Assembly (NCBI RefSeq): GCF_013387455.1
Contig: NZ_VWNC01000005.1
Span: 141,442-205,441 of the forward strand
DNA from: Mariprofundus sp. NF
Lineage (GTDB): Bacteria > Pseudomonadota > Zetaproteobacteria > Mariprofundales > Mariprofundaceae
Length of the DNA: 64,000 bases
Reading direction: 5' to 3'
In this document: positions 9,198-20,490 of the stretch, piece after piece
Numbering within the stretch: the stretch's first letter is position 1
Layout: every line of letters starts with the position of its first letter
The notes under the pieces: generated by a model
Database searches by the model: none
What the model was told of the DNA's origin: nothing
The model's input: the letters and a program-made list of their open reading frames with translations, nothing else
Program-made: the position numbers and the translations under genes

Positions 9198-10895
9198 TTA
9201 CGAATCAGCTCCGCCTCTGCGCATAGTGCCACCGCCTTCAGCTTCACCGCCACCCCGGGAGATATTCTCGCTAAGTGATGGTGGAACAGGTGAGCCGAGC
9301 AGTTGATGTAGTTTTTTGAGATGACGGCGATAGAGCTGATCGAAATCACGTACCACCGAACCCGGATTATAGTCGCCGAACCACCAGCACCAGTCTGATC
9401 CTTCACAGATGCGCAGCTGCTCATTGGCAGCCTCCTGTTGTTCAGGGCTAAGCTGATCGATATGGATGTCATAAGCCTTTTTAGCTTCAATCAGAAGTTC
9501 CCAACCGCGTGTTTTGGCATTGTCGCCAATCCATGTGGAGAGATTGCCGTAGACCCATGAGCCGGAGACCAGGTGCTCCAGTTTTTCTGTGGCTTTGTTG
9601 TTCTCCAGATAGTCGCTGAAGGTGGTTAGTTCATACTCATCATGCTCAATAATCGTCTGGTAGAGATTGGTCAGGAATGGAAGCGCATTTTCATGGTAGT
9701 GCTCCCATGCATTTTCACCATCCATAATGATAGAGACAACAGGTGCCTCCATACCCTTGGTGCGATGGCGGATATTGGCCAGTTCATGCATGAAGTTGTT
9801 GATCGCATCCTGCATGTTCCAGCGTGAATATTCGAAGCCGAGCAGGTCGGAGAGGCGGTCATCACGGAAGAAGCAGGTGATCTGCTCATCCTTCTCACCA
9901 ATCAGCCATGGATGGTAGAGGTCGCGATTACCCTGCTGCTCACGCAGATTATATTTCAGAGAGTGGTGCAATACCGATTCACCGGTTGCGCACCACTGGA
10001 AACCTGATGCGCCGAGTAGTTTCAATGACGCTTCAGAGACGGCGCCCTCAGCTGGCCAACAGCCGGCTGGTATATGACCAAACAGTTTCTCATGGCTGCT
10101 GCGGGCCAGAGCAATATGATCAAGTGCCCGCTCACGGCCACCCGGATAGGGTTCATTGGGAATCAATGCATCTTCAACCGTTTCCCGTGCTGTGTTGAAA
10201 TCCAACATCAATGGCATGATGGGATGGGCGTAAGGGGTTGTGGTCAGCTCAATTTTACCCGCTTCAACCAGTCGACGGTGGGTGGCTGGAATATCAGAGA
10301 GCAGTGTGGTGATCAGAGAGAGCAGGTCACGGCGATCCTGATAGGAGAAATCACGTGCTTTTTCGATTAGACGACGGGCCACAAAATTGCGACTGCGAAC
10401 GGTTTCACCCAGCCATGCCAGATGATACCAGGTCACCAGATCAGAGAAGAAGCTGTCACCAAGATAGTTCAACCCTTCACTGTTTTTCGCATGCTCTGCC
10501 ATATTCCAGAGACGAGAGTAGTCAGGGTAGCGATGCATGTTACGTTCATGGTTCAGACGGAAGCAGGCTTCAAGCAGGAAACTGCGTTCAGCCTCACTGT
10601 ATTCTCCCGATTTGTGGGCCAGCGCGGCAAGCAGTGGATCATTCAGGCTTTTGGCGTCGCCATTGAGGAATTCGCGCAGATGTGCAGCGTAATCTTCAAT
10701 CTGGGCAGTTAGTGATGGTACATAGTTGATAACCGCCTTGGCTCTGGGCAGCTGCGAGAGAATCTCAGCCATGTCTGTGTAGTCTTTCATGGCATGCAGG
10801 TAGACCCATGGCAGATGATAATTGCCTGTATCAGCCTCGCAATAAAATGGCTGGTGCATGTGCCAGTAAAAGATGACCGATAACGGTTTACTCAT
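9198..10895 (-). CDS. Glycoside hydrolase family 57 (alpha-amylase/glucanotransferase type)
   Basis: A 565-residue GH57 protein. The start was set at ATG 10895, preceded by AGGAGGT; an upstream in-frame start lacks an RBS. The GH57 signatures are present: HMHQPFYCE near the N-terminus (HxHQP), YAHPIMPL, the nucleophile Glu in GCWPAEGAVS, and the acid Asp in IIMDGENAWE, followed by GSWVYGNLSTWIGD and WWFGDY. GH57 enzymes of this layout act on alpha-1,4-glucans as hydrolases or transferases; which one cannot be read from sequence. The C-terminus ends in a Gly/Arg-rich low-complexity tail. It lies between glgC and malQ, pointing to glycogen turnover. Confidence 0.9.
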   Translation of the reverse strand: MSKPLSVIFYWHMHQPFYCEADTGNYHLPWVYLHAMKDYTDMAEILSQLPRAKAVINYVPSLTAQIEDYAAHLREFLNGDAKSLNDPLLAALAHKSGEYSEAERSFLLEACFRLNHERNMHRYPDYSRLWNMAEHAKNSEGLNYLGDSFFSDLVTWYHLAWLGETVRSRNFVARRLIEKARDFSYQDRRDLLSLITTLLSDIPATHRRLVEAGKIELTTTPYAHPIMPLMLDFNTARETVEDALIPNEPYPGGRERALDHIALARSSHEKLFGHIPAGCWPAEGAVSEASLKLLGASGFQWCATGESVLHHSLKYNLREQQGNRDLYHPWLIGEKDEQITCFFRDDRLSDLLGFEYSRWNMQDAINNFMHELANIRHRTKGMEAPVVSIIMDGENAWEHYHENALPFLTNLYQTIIEHDEYELTTFSDYLENNKATEKLEHLVSGSWVYGNLSTWIGDNAKTRGWELLIEAKKAYDIHIDQLSPEQQEAANEQLRICEGSDWCWWFGDYNPGSVVRDFDQLYRRHLKKLHQLLGSPVPPSLSENISRGGGEAEGGGTMRRGGADS

Positions 10896-10991
10896 GGGAT
10901 ACCTCCTGGATAGTGGTGGCTGCCCCTGCTTCATTGCAGGCTGCCAGATTCAGATTGCTTCCCATCTATCATTCGGGAAAATCGATCCGAT

Positions 10992-11011
10992 GCCATACGT
11001 CCATGTATAGC
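10992..11011. repeat. Small hairpin with GTCCAT loop, repeated at 21.99 kb
   Basis: GCCATAC / GTATAGC form a 7-bp stem with one G-T pair around the loop GTCCAT. The core TACGTCCATGTA reappears, inverted, as the loop and closing pairs of the 13-bp hairpin at 21981-22012. It immediately abuts the hairpin after glgC. Confidence 0.4.
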
Positions 11012-11014
11012 TGA

Positions 11015-11042
11015 CTCAAGGCTGACATCAGTCAGCCCTGAG
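11015..11042 (-). terminator. Hairpin downstream of glgC
   Basis: A stem CTCA-a-GGCTGAC / GTCAGCC-c-TGAG with loop ATCA, 28 bp beyond the glgC stop on the minus strand. It lacks a clear T-run on that side, so it may slow or trim transcripts rather than be a full intrinsic terminator; the GH57 gene follows in the same direction. Confidence 0.45.
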
Positions 11043-11070
11043 TGGTTTCTATAGTGTTAAGCGGGGGATA

Positions 11071-12336
11071 CTACAGTTGATGAAGCCCTTGGCCTAGCAT
11101 GTCCGGTGTAACAAGGACTACGCCACCATCAGATACTTCAAATAGTTCCGCATCTTTTTTGCTGTCAAAACCGATCTCCATGCCTTCTGGGATCACGGTT
11201 CCTTTATCGATAATGCACTTTCTGATTTTACAGTTACGACGGATCTCAACATCCGGCAAAATAACTGAATCCTCAACCTCTGAGTAGGAGTGAACACGTA
11301 CATTGGAGAAGAGCACTGAACGGCGTACGGCAGAACCTGTAATCAGGCAGCCTCCGGAAACGAGTGAATCCACTGCATAGCCACGGCGAGAATCCTCATC
11401 GAAGAAGAACTTGGCGGGTGGCAGCTGCTCCTGCTGTGTCCAGATCGGCCAGTTCTTATCATACATATCCAGTTCAGGCTGTACGGTAACCAGATCCATG
11501 TTGGCTTCCCAGTATGCATCGAGTGTACCCACGTCACGCCAGTACTGTGGTGCGCCGGTGTTGGCATTCATGAATCGGAAGGCGAACACATTGGCGTCCT
11601 TAATGGCTTGCGGGATGATATCCTTGCCGAAATCGTGGCTGGAAGAGTCAAGTTGTGCATCATCCAGCAGACGCTGACGCAGGAAGTCGGCTGAGAATAC
11701 GTAGATGCCCATTGATGCCAGTGCCTTATCAGGTTTGTCGGCCATCGGTTTCGGGTTGGCCGGTTTTTCGGCAAACTCAGTGACGCGATGCTCGCCGTCG
11801 ACGTCCATGACGCCGAATTCGGACGCCTCTTTCAGCGGCACAGGAATACAGCCAACAGTAATATCTGCGCCGGTTGCCGCATGGGCTGCAATCATTTTAC
11901 CGTAATCCATCTTGTAGATATGATCGCCGGCAAGAATCAGTACATATTCCGGATCGTAGTGGCGAATAATGTCCAGATTCTGATAGATCGCATCGGCAGT
12001 GCCTTCATACCAGCCTTCACCGGTACGCTGCTGAGCAGAGAGCACTTCCATAAACTCACCGAACTGACCGGAGAGGAATGACCAGCCCCGTTGCAGGTGG
12101 CGCTGTAGTGAGTGAGATTTATATTGGGTTAAGACTGAGATACGGCGTATGCCGGAGTTGATGCAGTTCGACATCGGGAAATCGATAATGCGGAACTTGC
12201 CTCCAAACGGCACAGCGGGCTTGGTTCGCCACTGTGTCAAATCTTTTAATCGTGATCCCTTACCGCCAGCCAATACCAGTGCAACTGTATTGGATGTAAG
12301 TTTACTGATGTTACGCTCCACCTGAGTCGAACTCAT
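11071..12336 (-). CDS. glgC: Glucose-1-phosphate adenylyltransferase
   Basis: A 421-residue ADP-glucose pyrophosphorylase, the committed step of bacterial glycogen synthesis (glucose-1-phosphate plus ATP to ADP-glucose). The start was set at ATG 12336 behind GGGGGGA; the longer reading frame runs into the divergent pgm gene and is unsupported. Motifs: [15 protein letters not shown] (nucleotide loop, with the Arg and Lys typical of allosterically regulated GlgC), [55 protein letters not shown] and a C-terminal left-handed beta-helix region. First gene of the leftward operon; divergent from pgm. Confidence 0.97.
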   Translation of the reverse strand: MSSTQVERNISKLTSNTVALVLAGGKGSRLKDLTQWRTKPAVPFGGKFRIIDFPMSNCINSGIRRISVLTQYKSHSLQRHLQRGWSFLSGQFGEFMEVLSAQQRTGEGWYEGTADAIYQNLDIIRHYDPEYVLILAGDHIYKMDYGKMIAAHAATGADITVGCIPVPLKEASEFGVMDVDGEHRVTEFAEKPANPKPMADKPDKALASMGIYVFSADFLRQRLLDDAQLDSSSHDFGKDIIPQAIKDANVFAFRFMNANTGAPQYWRDVGTLDAYWEANMDLVTVQPELDMYDKNWPIWTQQEQLPPAKFFFDEDSRRGYAVDSLVSGGCLITGSAVRRSVLFSNVRVHSYSEVEDSVILPDVEIRRNCKIRKCIIDKGTVIPEGMEIGFDSKKDAELFEVSDGGVVLVTPDMLGQGLHQL

Positions 12337-14094
<1,758 letters not shown>

Positions 14095-14095
<1 letters not shown>

Positions 14096-14123
14096 TCCGA
14101 TCGTTCATTCGAACGGATTTTTT
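14095..14123 (+). terminator. Weak hairpin plus T-run between pgm and glgB
   Basis: GTTC-attC-GAAC with outer ATCC/GGAT pairs (and a bulge on the left arm), followed by TTTTTT. It could attenuate read-through from pgm into glgB; the stem is imperfect and this is a tentative call. Confidence 0.3.
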
Positions 14124-14153
14124 GAACGGATTAAACCGGAGTAGAGGAAACTT

Positions 14154-16340
14154 ATGAAGAAGCCGATTCTGTCACCTGAAGCCTGGGCTGTTGTAGAGGC
14201 GCGCAGTCACGATCCGTTTGCATGGTTGGGGCGTCACTACCATTCCGAAGGTGGAATAGTCATTCGCGCCAATAAACCGCAGGCAGAGAAGATGTGGCTT
14301 CTTCCTGAGGGTGATGGTGCGGTTGCTATGTCGCGTATCGAAGGAACTGATGTTTTCGAATACCACTGGCCGGATGGTGATTTTGACTCCGCCTACAAAC
14401 TGCGCATTGAGAATGGAGAGGGGCACACCTGGGATGAGCAGGATGTCTATCGCTTTTCGCCGATTCTGGGTGAGATGGATCTGCATCTGATCGGTGAGGG
14501 CAACCATTTCGAAAAGTATAAACTGATGGGTGCACATGTACGTGAGCATGAGGGTGTCTGGGGTGTCGGTTTTGCCGTCTGGGCGCCATCAGCGGATCGC
14601 GTCAGCGTGGTCGGTAACTTCAATCACTGGAACGGGCGCGAGCACCAGATGCGTATGCTTGGCTCTTCCGGCATCTGGGAGATATTTATTCCCGGCCTGC
14701 GCGAAGGCGAGGTCTATAAATTCGAGATCAGAGCCAAAAATGGTGATGTCTTCGAGAAAGCCGATCCCTATGCGCAGCAGATGGAGTTGCGTCCCAATAC
14801 CGCCAGCGTGGTTCACTATCCCAAGGCCTACCATTGGGGTGATGACGAGTGGGTGAAGAACAGGGCTGTAACTCAGGCTGCTGACAAACCGATGAATATC
14901 TATGAGGTGCATCCGGGTTCATGGCGCAGGGCGAGTGGTGAATACCTCAACTATCGTGATATGGCACATCAGCTGGTGGAGTACTGTCAGTGGATGGGTT
15001 ACACCCATATTGAACTGATGCCGATTACCGAGCACCCGTTTGATGGTTCCTGGGGTTATCAGACCGTCGGTTATTTTGCACCGACCAGCCGTTTCGGCTC
15101 GCCTGATGATTTCCGCTATATGGTTGACTACTGTCATCAGCATGGCCTTGGCGTGTTCCTCGATTGGGTTCCTGCCCATTTCCCTAAAGATGCATTCGGT
15201 CTGGCCCGTTTTGATGGTACACCACTCTATGAACATGAAGACCCAAGGCTCGGTGAACACAAGGATTGGGGTACCTATATCTTCAACTTCGGCCGTAATG
15301 AGGTGCGTAACTTCCTTATCGCTTCGGCCCTGTTCTGGCTTGATGAGTTTCATATCGATGGTCTGCGCGTGGATGCTGTGGCATCGATGCTCTATCTCGA
15401 TTACTCCCGTGAAGAGGGGGAGTGGGTACCTAATAAATATGGCGGCCGCGAGAATCTTGAGGCGGTTGAGTTCCTCAAACAGTTTAACCACCTTGTACAC
15501 GAGCGTTTCCCCGGTGCAGTGACCATGGCTGAGGAGTCAACTTCATGGCCGATGGTGAGCCGTCCTACCTATCTGGGTGGTTTGGGCTTTACCATGAAAT
15601 GGAATATGGGCTGGATGAATGACACGCTCTCCTACTATGAGACCGATCCGGTCTATCGCTCCTACGACCATCATGCGCTGACCTTCTCAATGGTTTACGC
15701 ATTTACCGAGAACTTTATTCTACCCTTCTCACACGATGAAGTGGTGCACGGCAAGGGTTCAATGCCGCAGAAAATGCCGGGTGATGACTGGCAGAAATTT
15801 GCCAACCTGCGCCTGCTATCGGGTTATATGTATACCCATCCGGGCAAGAAGCTGCAGTTTATGGGGCTGGAGTTCGGGCAGTGGCCAGAGTGGGATTTCG
15901 ATAGCTCGCTATCGTGGGATCAGGCTAATTTCATGCCACACCGTGGCCTGCAACTGATGCAGCGAGACATGAACCATCTTTATAAAGATGTGCCGGCACT
16001 GCATGAGGTTGATTTTGCCGATGGAGGCTTCCAGTGGGTTGACTGCAACGATGCTGAAAACTCCACGCTCAGTTATCTTCGCCGCGATAAGAATGGCGGT
16101 ATCGTCGTGGTTATTCTCAATCTTACCCCGGTTCCACGCCATGGTTATCGTCTGGGTGTCCCTAAACCGGGCCATTACAGCGAAATTCTCAATACCGATT
16201 CGAGCCTCTATGGTGGTGGTAACATCGGTAATGCCGGTGGTGTAGTCGCTGATGACCATAGCTGGATGAATCAACCGCACTCCATCACGGTGACACTGCC
16301 GCCTCTCTCATGTGTCATTCTCAGGCCTGACAGCGAATAA
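14154..16340 (+). CDS. glgB: 1,4-alpha-glucan branching enzyme
   Basis: A 728-residue GH13 enzyme that makes alpha-1,6 branches in glycogen. It has the full-length layout: N1 module (about 1-115), CBM48 (about 125-220, [21 protein letters not shown]), a GH13 barrel and a C-terminal beta domain. Catalytic residues are visible: the Asp nucleophile in [13 protein letters not shown], Glu in [10 protein letters not shown] and Asp in [26 protein letters not shown] and [11 protein letters not shown] are also typical. Its length equals that of E. coli GlgB. An RBS-like GGAG lies upstream, and a strong terminator follows at 16.37 kb. Confidence 0.98.
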   Translation: MKKPILSPEAWAVVEARSHDPFAWLGRHYHSEGGIVIRANKPQAEKMWLLPEGDGAVAMSRIEGTDVFEYHWPDGDFDSAYKLRIENGEGHTWDEQDVYRFSPILGEMDLHLIGEGNHFEKYKLMGAHVREHEGVWGVGFAVWAPSADRVSVVGNFNHWNGREHQMRMLGSSGIWEIFIPGLREGEVYKFEIRAKNGDVFEKADPYAQQMELRPNTASVVHYPKAYHWGDDEWVKNRAVTQAADKPMNIYEVHPGSWRRASGEYLNYRDMAHQLVEYCQWMGYTHIELMPITEHPFDGSWGYQTVGYFAPTSRFGSPDDFRYMVDYCHQHGLGVFLDWVPAHFPKDAFGLARFDGTPLYEHEDPRLGEHKDWGTYIFNFGRNEVRNFLIASALFWLDEFHIDGLRVDAVASMLYLDYSREEGEWVPNKYGGRENLEAVEFLKQFNHLVHERFPGAVTMAEESTSWPMVSRPTYLGGLGFTMKWNMGWMNDTLSYYETDPVYRSYDHHALTFSMVYAFTENFILPFSHDEVVHGKGSMPQKMPGDDWQKFANLRLLSGYMYTHPGKKLQFMGLEFGQWPEWDFDSSLSWDQANFMPHRGLQLMQRDMNHLYKDVPALHEVDFADGGFQWVDCNDAENSTLSYLRRDKNGGIVVVILNLTPVPRHGYRLGVPKPGHYSEILNTDSSLYGGGNIGNAGGVVADDHSWMNQPHSITVTLPPLSCVILRPDSE

Positions 16341-16371
16341 GAGCAGAGTTAAAAAGAAGAAAAAACATTGC

Positions 16372-16406
16372 ATGGCCAGCCCCCTTGGGGCTGGCCATTT
16401 TATTTT
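16372..16406 (+). terminator. Rho-independent terminator after glgB
   Basis: A perfect 10-bp stem GGCCAGCCCC / GGGGCTGGCC, extended by two A-T pairs, loop CTT, then TTTTATTTT. It ends the pgm-glgB unit and separates it from the next gene. Confidence 0.93.
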
Positions 16407-16482
16407 AACGTCTCCCGATGCATTAGACGTATCTATAAACATGGTCTATACAAGTAGTAGATCATGTTTAGGGGGAGAAGAG

Positions 16483-17454
16483 ATGGACAGTGAGTTTCAC
16501 TACTATATCACCGGTTTTCTGGCTGAGAGAGCCGGTTTCACGGAGAGCGAAGCAGCTACCATCGCTTATGCATCGGACTATGTCGATTACAACTGCCAAG
16601 CCTATGAGATCAAAAAGAAGTGGGGTGATAGTGATGGTTACTGTAATGAAATCAGCCAGACGATGGATATTAAAAAACCAAGGTCGGAACGCATTCATAT
16701 CTATCCGCTTTTCCACTTTGTGCCGGGTGATCCGCATGCTGATTCTGCCAAACGTTGTGATGGCAAGACTCACCCACTGAATACCACACCCAACAGTGCC
16801 AAGGCCAATATCATGATCGATGCAGCGTTGAGCGGCGAGATCACTGGCAGTGATGATAAACAATTGCTTCACACCATTGGCATCGCAACACATGCCTATG
16901 TTGACACCTGGGCGCATCAAAATTTCATCGGGATCGAAGACGATTTCAATCAGATCGGCCGTGATCCCAAACCCAATATCGGTCATGCCGATGCCGGTTA
17001 TTCGCCCGATATACCCTGTCTGATATGGGAGGATGAGCGACTGATTAATCCGCTGATTGATAACCGAGAGCGATTTATAGAGGCGGGTATGGCCCTGTTT
17101 GGCAAGTATCTACAGTTTAATGAGCATCGGAAAATCGCCGCCCGCTGCACGGTTGCGCAGATGGAGGGTGAACTGGCTGACCTGCTGGGCTACTCATCCA
17201 AGGCAAGTTCGATGGAGCTGAATCGATTTAATCGTTATGGCCGTTATAAACAGAAGATCAGATTCCTTGAAGAATTTGATCCCGACAAGTGGTGGCATCA
17301 GGCGGTTCGCCACGAATCCAGCTCCTATTTCTGGAAAGTGCCAAAAGAGCAGACGCAGTGGTTTCTGTTTCAGGAGGCGGTGAAAAAGCATGTTTCTTTT
17401 ACCCTTGAACTGATTAAGCCGGAGCTTGAGGCTGCAGGCATTGACGTGGGTTAA
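16483..17454 (+). CDS. DUF6765-like protein (possible zinc-dependent phospholipase C-like fold)
   Basis: A 323-residue protein whose start was set at ATG 16483, with GGGGGAG 6 nt upstream; upstream in-frame codons overlap glgB and its terminator. It begins MDSEFHYYITGFLAERAGF and contains a His/Asp-rich motif, IGIATHAYVDTWAHQNF, plus YPLFHFVPGDPH. These spaced His and Asp residues resemble metal ligands in zinc-dependent phospholipase C/nuclease-like folds and fit the DUF6765 family as I know it. No signal peptide is evident. The substrate is unknown. It has its own RBS after a terminator, so it is probably separately transcribed. Confidence 0.65.
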   Translation: MDSEFHYYITGFLAERAGFTESEAATIAYASDYVDYNCQAYEIKKKWGDSDGYCNEISQTMDIKKPRSERIHIYPLFHFVPGDPHADSAKRCDGKTHPLNTTPNSAKANIMIDAALSGEITGSDDKQLLHTIGIATHAYVDTWAHQNFIGIEDDFNQIGRDPKPNIGHADAGYSPDIPCLIWEDERLINPLIDNRERFIEAGMALFGKYLQFNEHRKIAARCTVAQMEGELADLLGYSSKASSMELNRFNRYGRYKQKIRFLEEFDPDKWWHQAVRHESSSYFWKVPKEQTQWFLFQEAVKKHVSFTLELIKPELEAAGIDVG

Positions 17455-17539
17455 AGTTTTCAGACAGCAGTTACCTGATGATGGGGAGCTCTACCCGAGA
17501 GTCTAGGATTGTGTAGATTGAGCTGATGGAATATTGGCA

Positions 17540-18163
17540 ATGGCTCTAAAGGTAGACAATCAGCGTGGTCCGAATCGTTTTCTGCGACTGCTGAATCGCC
17601 TCTTTTGCCGTGGCTGGCACAGGCTAACCAGCGTTGAGTACAAACTTCCCGATGGCCCGGTGATTCTGGTCAGTAACCATATCTGCGGTCTGGATCCGCT
17701 GTTGATTCAGGCATCGGTTAATCGTCCCATTGCCTTTCTGATGGCGCGTGAATATTACATCAAGATGTCATGGTTGCGCTGGGGTTTTGATATGGTCGGT
17801 GCCATCCCTGTCTCTCCCGGTGGTGCCAATCGCCACGCCATTAAAGAGGCTGTTGCAGTGCTCAAAACGGGCAACGTGCTCTGCCTGTTTCCGGAAGGGG
17901 CGGCTAATCCACCCATTCCATTGCACAAAATTCTGCCGGGTGCAGCTTTGATCGCCCGTGCCAGTGGTGCTCCCATTGTTCCTTTCAGAGTATCGGGTGT
18001 CTGGCCCTTTGATCATATCCATCTGGGGCCATCATTTTATCGTCGTAGTCGGGCAAAGGTTGTGATGGGAGAGCCGCTCTACCTAAGCGATGATCAGCCG
18101 GGAAGAGAGGGGCTTCACAGTGACACAGCCCTGATCAGAGCAGCCATTAAGCATCTGAAGTGA
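17540..18163 (+). CDS. PlsC-family 1-acylglycerol-phosphate acyltransferase
   Basis: A 207-residue membrane-associated acyltransferase. The ATG at 17540 was chosen over an in-frame TTG two codons earlier; TGATGGA lies about 9 nt upstream. It carries the HX4D catalytic box as SNHICGLDPLL (residues about 49-54), the GAIPVSPGG segment and the substrate box FPEGA. Family members place the second acyl chain on lysophosphatidate or acylate other lipids. It is not obviously tied to its neighbours; the convergent pilT-like gene follows after 26 bp. Confidence 0.85.
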   Translation: MALKVDNQRGPNRFLRLLNRLFCRGWHRLTSVEYKLPDGPVILVSNHICGLDPLLIQASVNRPIAFLMAREYYIKMSWLRWGFDMVGAIPVSPGGANRHAIKEAVAVLKTGNVLCLFPEGAANPPIPLHKILPGAALIARASGAPIVPFRVSGVWPFDHIHLGPSFYRRSRAKVVMGEPLYLSDDQPGREGLHSDTALIRAAIKHLK

Positions 18164-18189
18164 ATGAAGCGGAGCGTGGTTTATTCGCT

Positions 18190-19281
18190 CTAATTGCGCC
18201 CAAGTCGAATTGCAAAATCCTCATGAAATACAGCATTTAACACTGCCTCATCATAGTTGACGAGATCATCCTCAACCAGCTGTTGCAGGTGTTGATCAAA
18301 GCTCTGGCTGCCATAAAGTGAGTGCCCCTCTTCCATAGCACGAGGAATCTCACTCCAGTGATCCGGGTCGAGCATGAAATGTTTGATCACTGAATTCTTG
18401 ACCATGATCTCCAGTGCGACGACACGTCCTTTGCCATCTCGGGTGGGTAGCAGCTTCTGCACGATGATAGCGCGCAGATTTTCAGCCAGACGTTCGCGAA
18501 TGCCGACCTGCTCTTCACTGCCAAATGATGCCATCACCCGCTGCATGGTGCCGATGGCAGTGGTGGCGTGAACGGTGGCCATCACCAGATGCCCGGTTTC
18601 ACTTGCCTGCAGTGCCAACTGAACCTCATCACGGCCACGCACTTCACCGGCCACGATAATATTTGGCGTTTCGCGCATGGCATCAACCAGTCCCTGTTTA
18701 TAGCTATCTACATCCATGCCGATCTCGCGCTGGCTGACGGTACCCTTAAAGCGGGTGCTGTAGCGGAATTCGATGGGGTCCTCAAGGGTGACTGCATGTA
18801 CCGGGCGCTGCTGGATCATATGATTGAGCATGGCGGCAAGGGATGTGCTTTTACCCGATCCCGTGGCACCAGCCATCAGGATAAGCCCGTTACGGTAGTG
18901 GGTGATCTCTTCGATCACCGGCGGTAGGCGCAGCTCATCAAAGCCTGGAATCTGCTGTGGAATAAGGCGTGCAACGATGCCGAAATTATTATTGGTGCGC
19001 AGCACATGCATGCGGAAATGCGAGGCATCTTTAAGGCTGTAGTGGAAGTCGAGACTGTTCAGGGTTTCAATGTCAGGGCGCTTGGGCAGAAAGCGGGTGA
19101 GATGTTCGATCATGGCAATGACCTGTTCGCGAGGGGCCTCTGGAACCTTCTCTTCCGGGATGGTGACAAGCTCACCTGCAATGCGCATGCGCACACGGTC
19201 ATTGGTGCGAACGATCAGATCTGATGCACCATTCTTGTTGGCGATGAGCAGCAGATCATCAATCAGTTGTCTGCTCTCCAT
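18190..19281 (-). CDS. Third PilT/PilU-family ATPase (divergent paralogue)
   Basis: A 363-residue hexameric type IV pilus motor-type ATPase. The N-terminal domain begins with IANKNGASDLIVRTNDRVR. Walker A is GATGSGKSTSLAAML, followed by an Asp-box region at VTLEDPIEFR. The Walker B region is IIVAGEVRGRDEVQLA, which keeps the Glu but reads VRGRDE instead of the LRDLET/IRDRET seen in the two neighbours, and the His box is ATVHATTA. The C-terminal AIRNLIRE motif needed for PilT retraction is not recognisable. Its ATG overlaps the pilU stop by one base (TAATG), so translation is coupled. It is likely an accessory retraction ATPase; its role is unproven. Confidence 0.85.
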   Translation of the reverse strand: MESRQLIDDLLLIANKNGASDLIVRTNDRVRMRIAGELVTIPEEKVPEAPREQVIAMIEHLTRFLPKRPDIETLNSLDFHYSLKDASHFRMHVLRTNNNFGIVARLIPQQIPGFDELRLPPVIEEITHYRNGLILMAGATGSGKSTSLAAMLNHMIQQRPVHAVTLEDPIEFRYSTRFKGTVSQREIGMDVDSYKQGLVDAMRETPNIIVAGEVRGRDEVQLALQASETGHLVMATVHATTAIGTMQRVMASFGSEEQVGIRERLAENLRAIIVQKLLPTRDGKGRVVALEIMVKNSVIKHFMLDPDHWSEIPRAMEEGHSLYGSQSFDQHLQQLVEDDLVNYDEAVLNAVFHEDFAIRLGRN

Positions 19282-20429
19282 TAGATACTTAGTTCGCCTG
19301 AGCTTCCTGAATTCTCGATCAAGTCTGCTGCACCACCACCCTGATCCTCCAGATCCACCATCTTGATCTGCAGACGCAGGTTATTCACCGAATCAGCCTG
19401 ACGCAGCGCTTCATCTTCGGTGATGAAACCCTCCATCCAGAGCTGCAGTAGATGCTGATCAAAGGTCTGCATGCCGTAGTTTTTACCGCCAGCCATCGAC
19501 TCTTTGATCTCTGAAATCTCCCATTTACCAATCAGATCAGAGATGCGAGGCGTATTGATGAGGATCTCAATGGCAGGCAGACGTTTATCATCCGGTGTTT
19601 TGACCAGTCGCTGGGAGAGAATCGATTTCAGGTTCAGGGCAAGATTCAGGCAGACCTGAGGATGCAGCTCTTCAGGGAAGAAGTTGATGATGCGCTCCAG
19701 CGCCTGGTTGGCATTATTGGCGTGCAGCGTGGCCATGCAGAGGTGGCCGGTCTCAGAGAATTCGAGTGCATGCTCCATGGTTTCACGATCACGAATCTCA
19801 CCGATCAGGATCACATCAGGAGCCTGTCTGAGTGTGTTTTTCAGCGCTTTTTGATACTCCAGCGTGTCGGTGCCGACCTCGCGCTGGGTGATGACACACT
19901 TTTTATGCTCATGCACAAACTCGATCGGATCTTCAATGGAGATAATGTGACCGGCCTGATTGCTGTTGCGCCAGTCGATCATGGCGGCGAGTGAGGTCGA
20001 TTTACCCGAGCCAGTGGCACCGACCATCAGTACAAGTCCACGTGGCGACATGGAGATATCTTTAAATACTTCTGGCAGTCCCAATTGATCGATGGTGGGC
20101 ACTACTGTTTTAATCTTGCGGATCACCATGCCGACATGGCCACGCTGGCGGAAGATGTTGACGCGAAAGCGACCGATATCAGGGAAAGCGAGGGCCAGAT
20201 TCATCTCATACTCGGCGGCAAATGCGGCACGCTGACGTTCACTCATCGAGGAGGTGGCCAACCGTTCACACTGCAGAGCAGTCAGCGGTGGCTGTTTCAT
20301 CGGATAAACCACGCCATTGATGCGGTAGGAGGGGGGCATGCCTGCGGTCAGGTAGAGATCGGAGGCGTCACGCTTTTCCATCACCATCAGTAACTGCTTG
20401 ATCGATAGTTGTGCTTCAGGTGCGTTCAT
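19281..20429 (-). CDS. pilU: Type IV pilus retraction ATPase PilU
   Basis: A 382-residue PilT-superfamily ATPase. It resembles PilU by order and features: the N-terminal KRDASDLYLTAGMPPSYRI, Walker A GATGSGKSTSLAAMID, the Asp-box block SIEDPIEFVHEHKK, Walker B VILIGEIRDRETMEHALEFSETGH, the His box ATLHANNANQALERI, and a Gly/Asp-rich C-terminal tail. PilU normally assists PilT in depolymerising pili. GGAGC precedes the ATG; the stop overlaps the next start. It lies 61 bp downstream of pilT. Confidence 0.9.
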   Translation of the reverse strand: MNAPEAQLSIKQLLMVMEKRDASDLYLTAGMPPSYRINGVVYPMKQPPLTALQCERLATSSMSERQRAAFAAEYEMNLALAFPDIGRFRVNIFRQRGHVGMVIRKIKTVVPTIDQLGLPEVFKDISMSPRGLVLMVGATGSGKSTSLAAMIDWRNSNQAGHIISIEDPIEFVHEHKKCVITQREVGTDTLEYQKALKNTLRQAPDVILIGEIRDRETMEHALEFSETGHLCMATLHANNANQALERIINFFPEELHPQVCLNLALNLKSILSQRLVKTPDDKRLPAIEILINTPRISDLIGKWEISEIKESMAGGKNYGMQTFDQHLLQLWMEGFITEDEALRQADSVNNLRLQIKMVDLEDQGGGAADLIENSGSSGELSI

Positions 20430-20490
20430 GAATCGGCTCCATTATCTGTATATTCAATAGTGTTTAAACTTGCTGGCAGGGAGGTCAAAA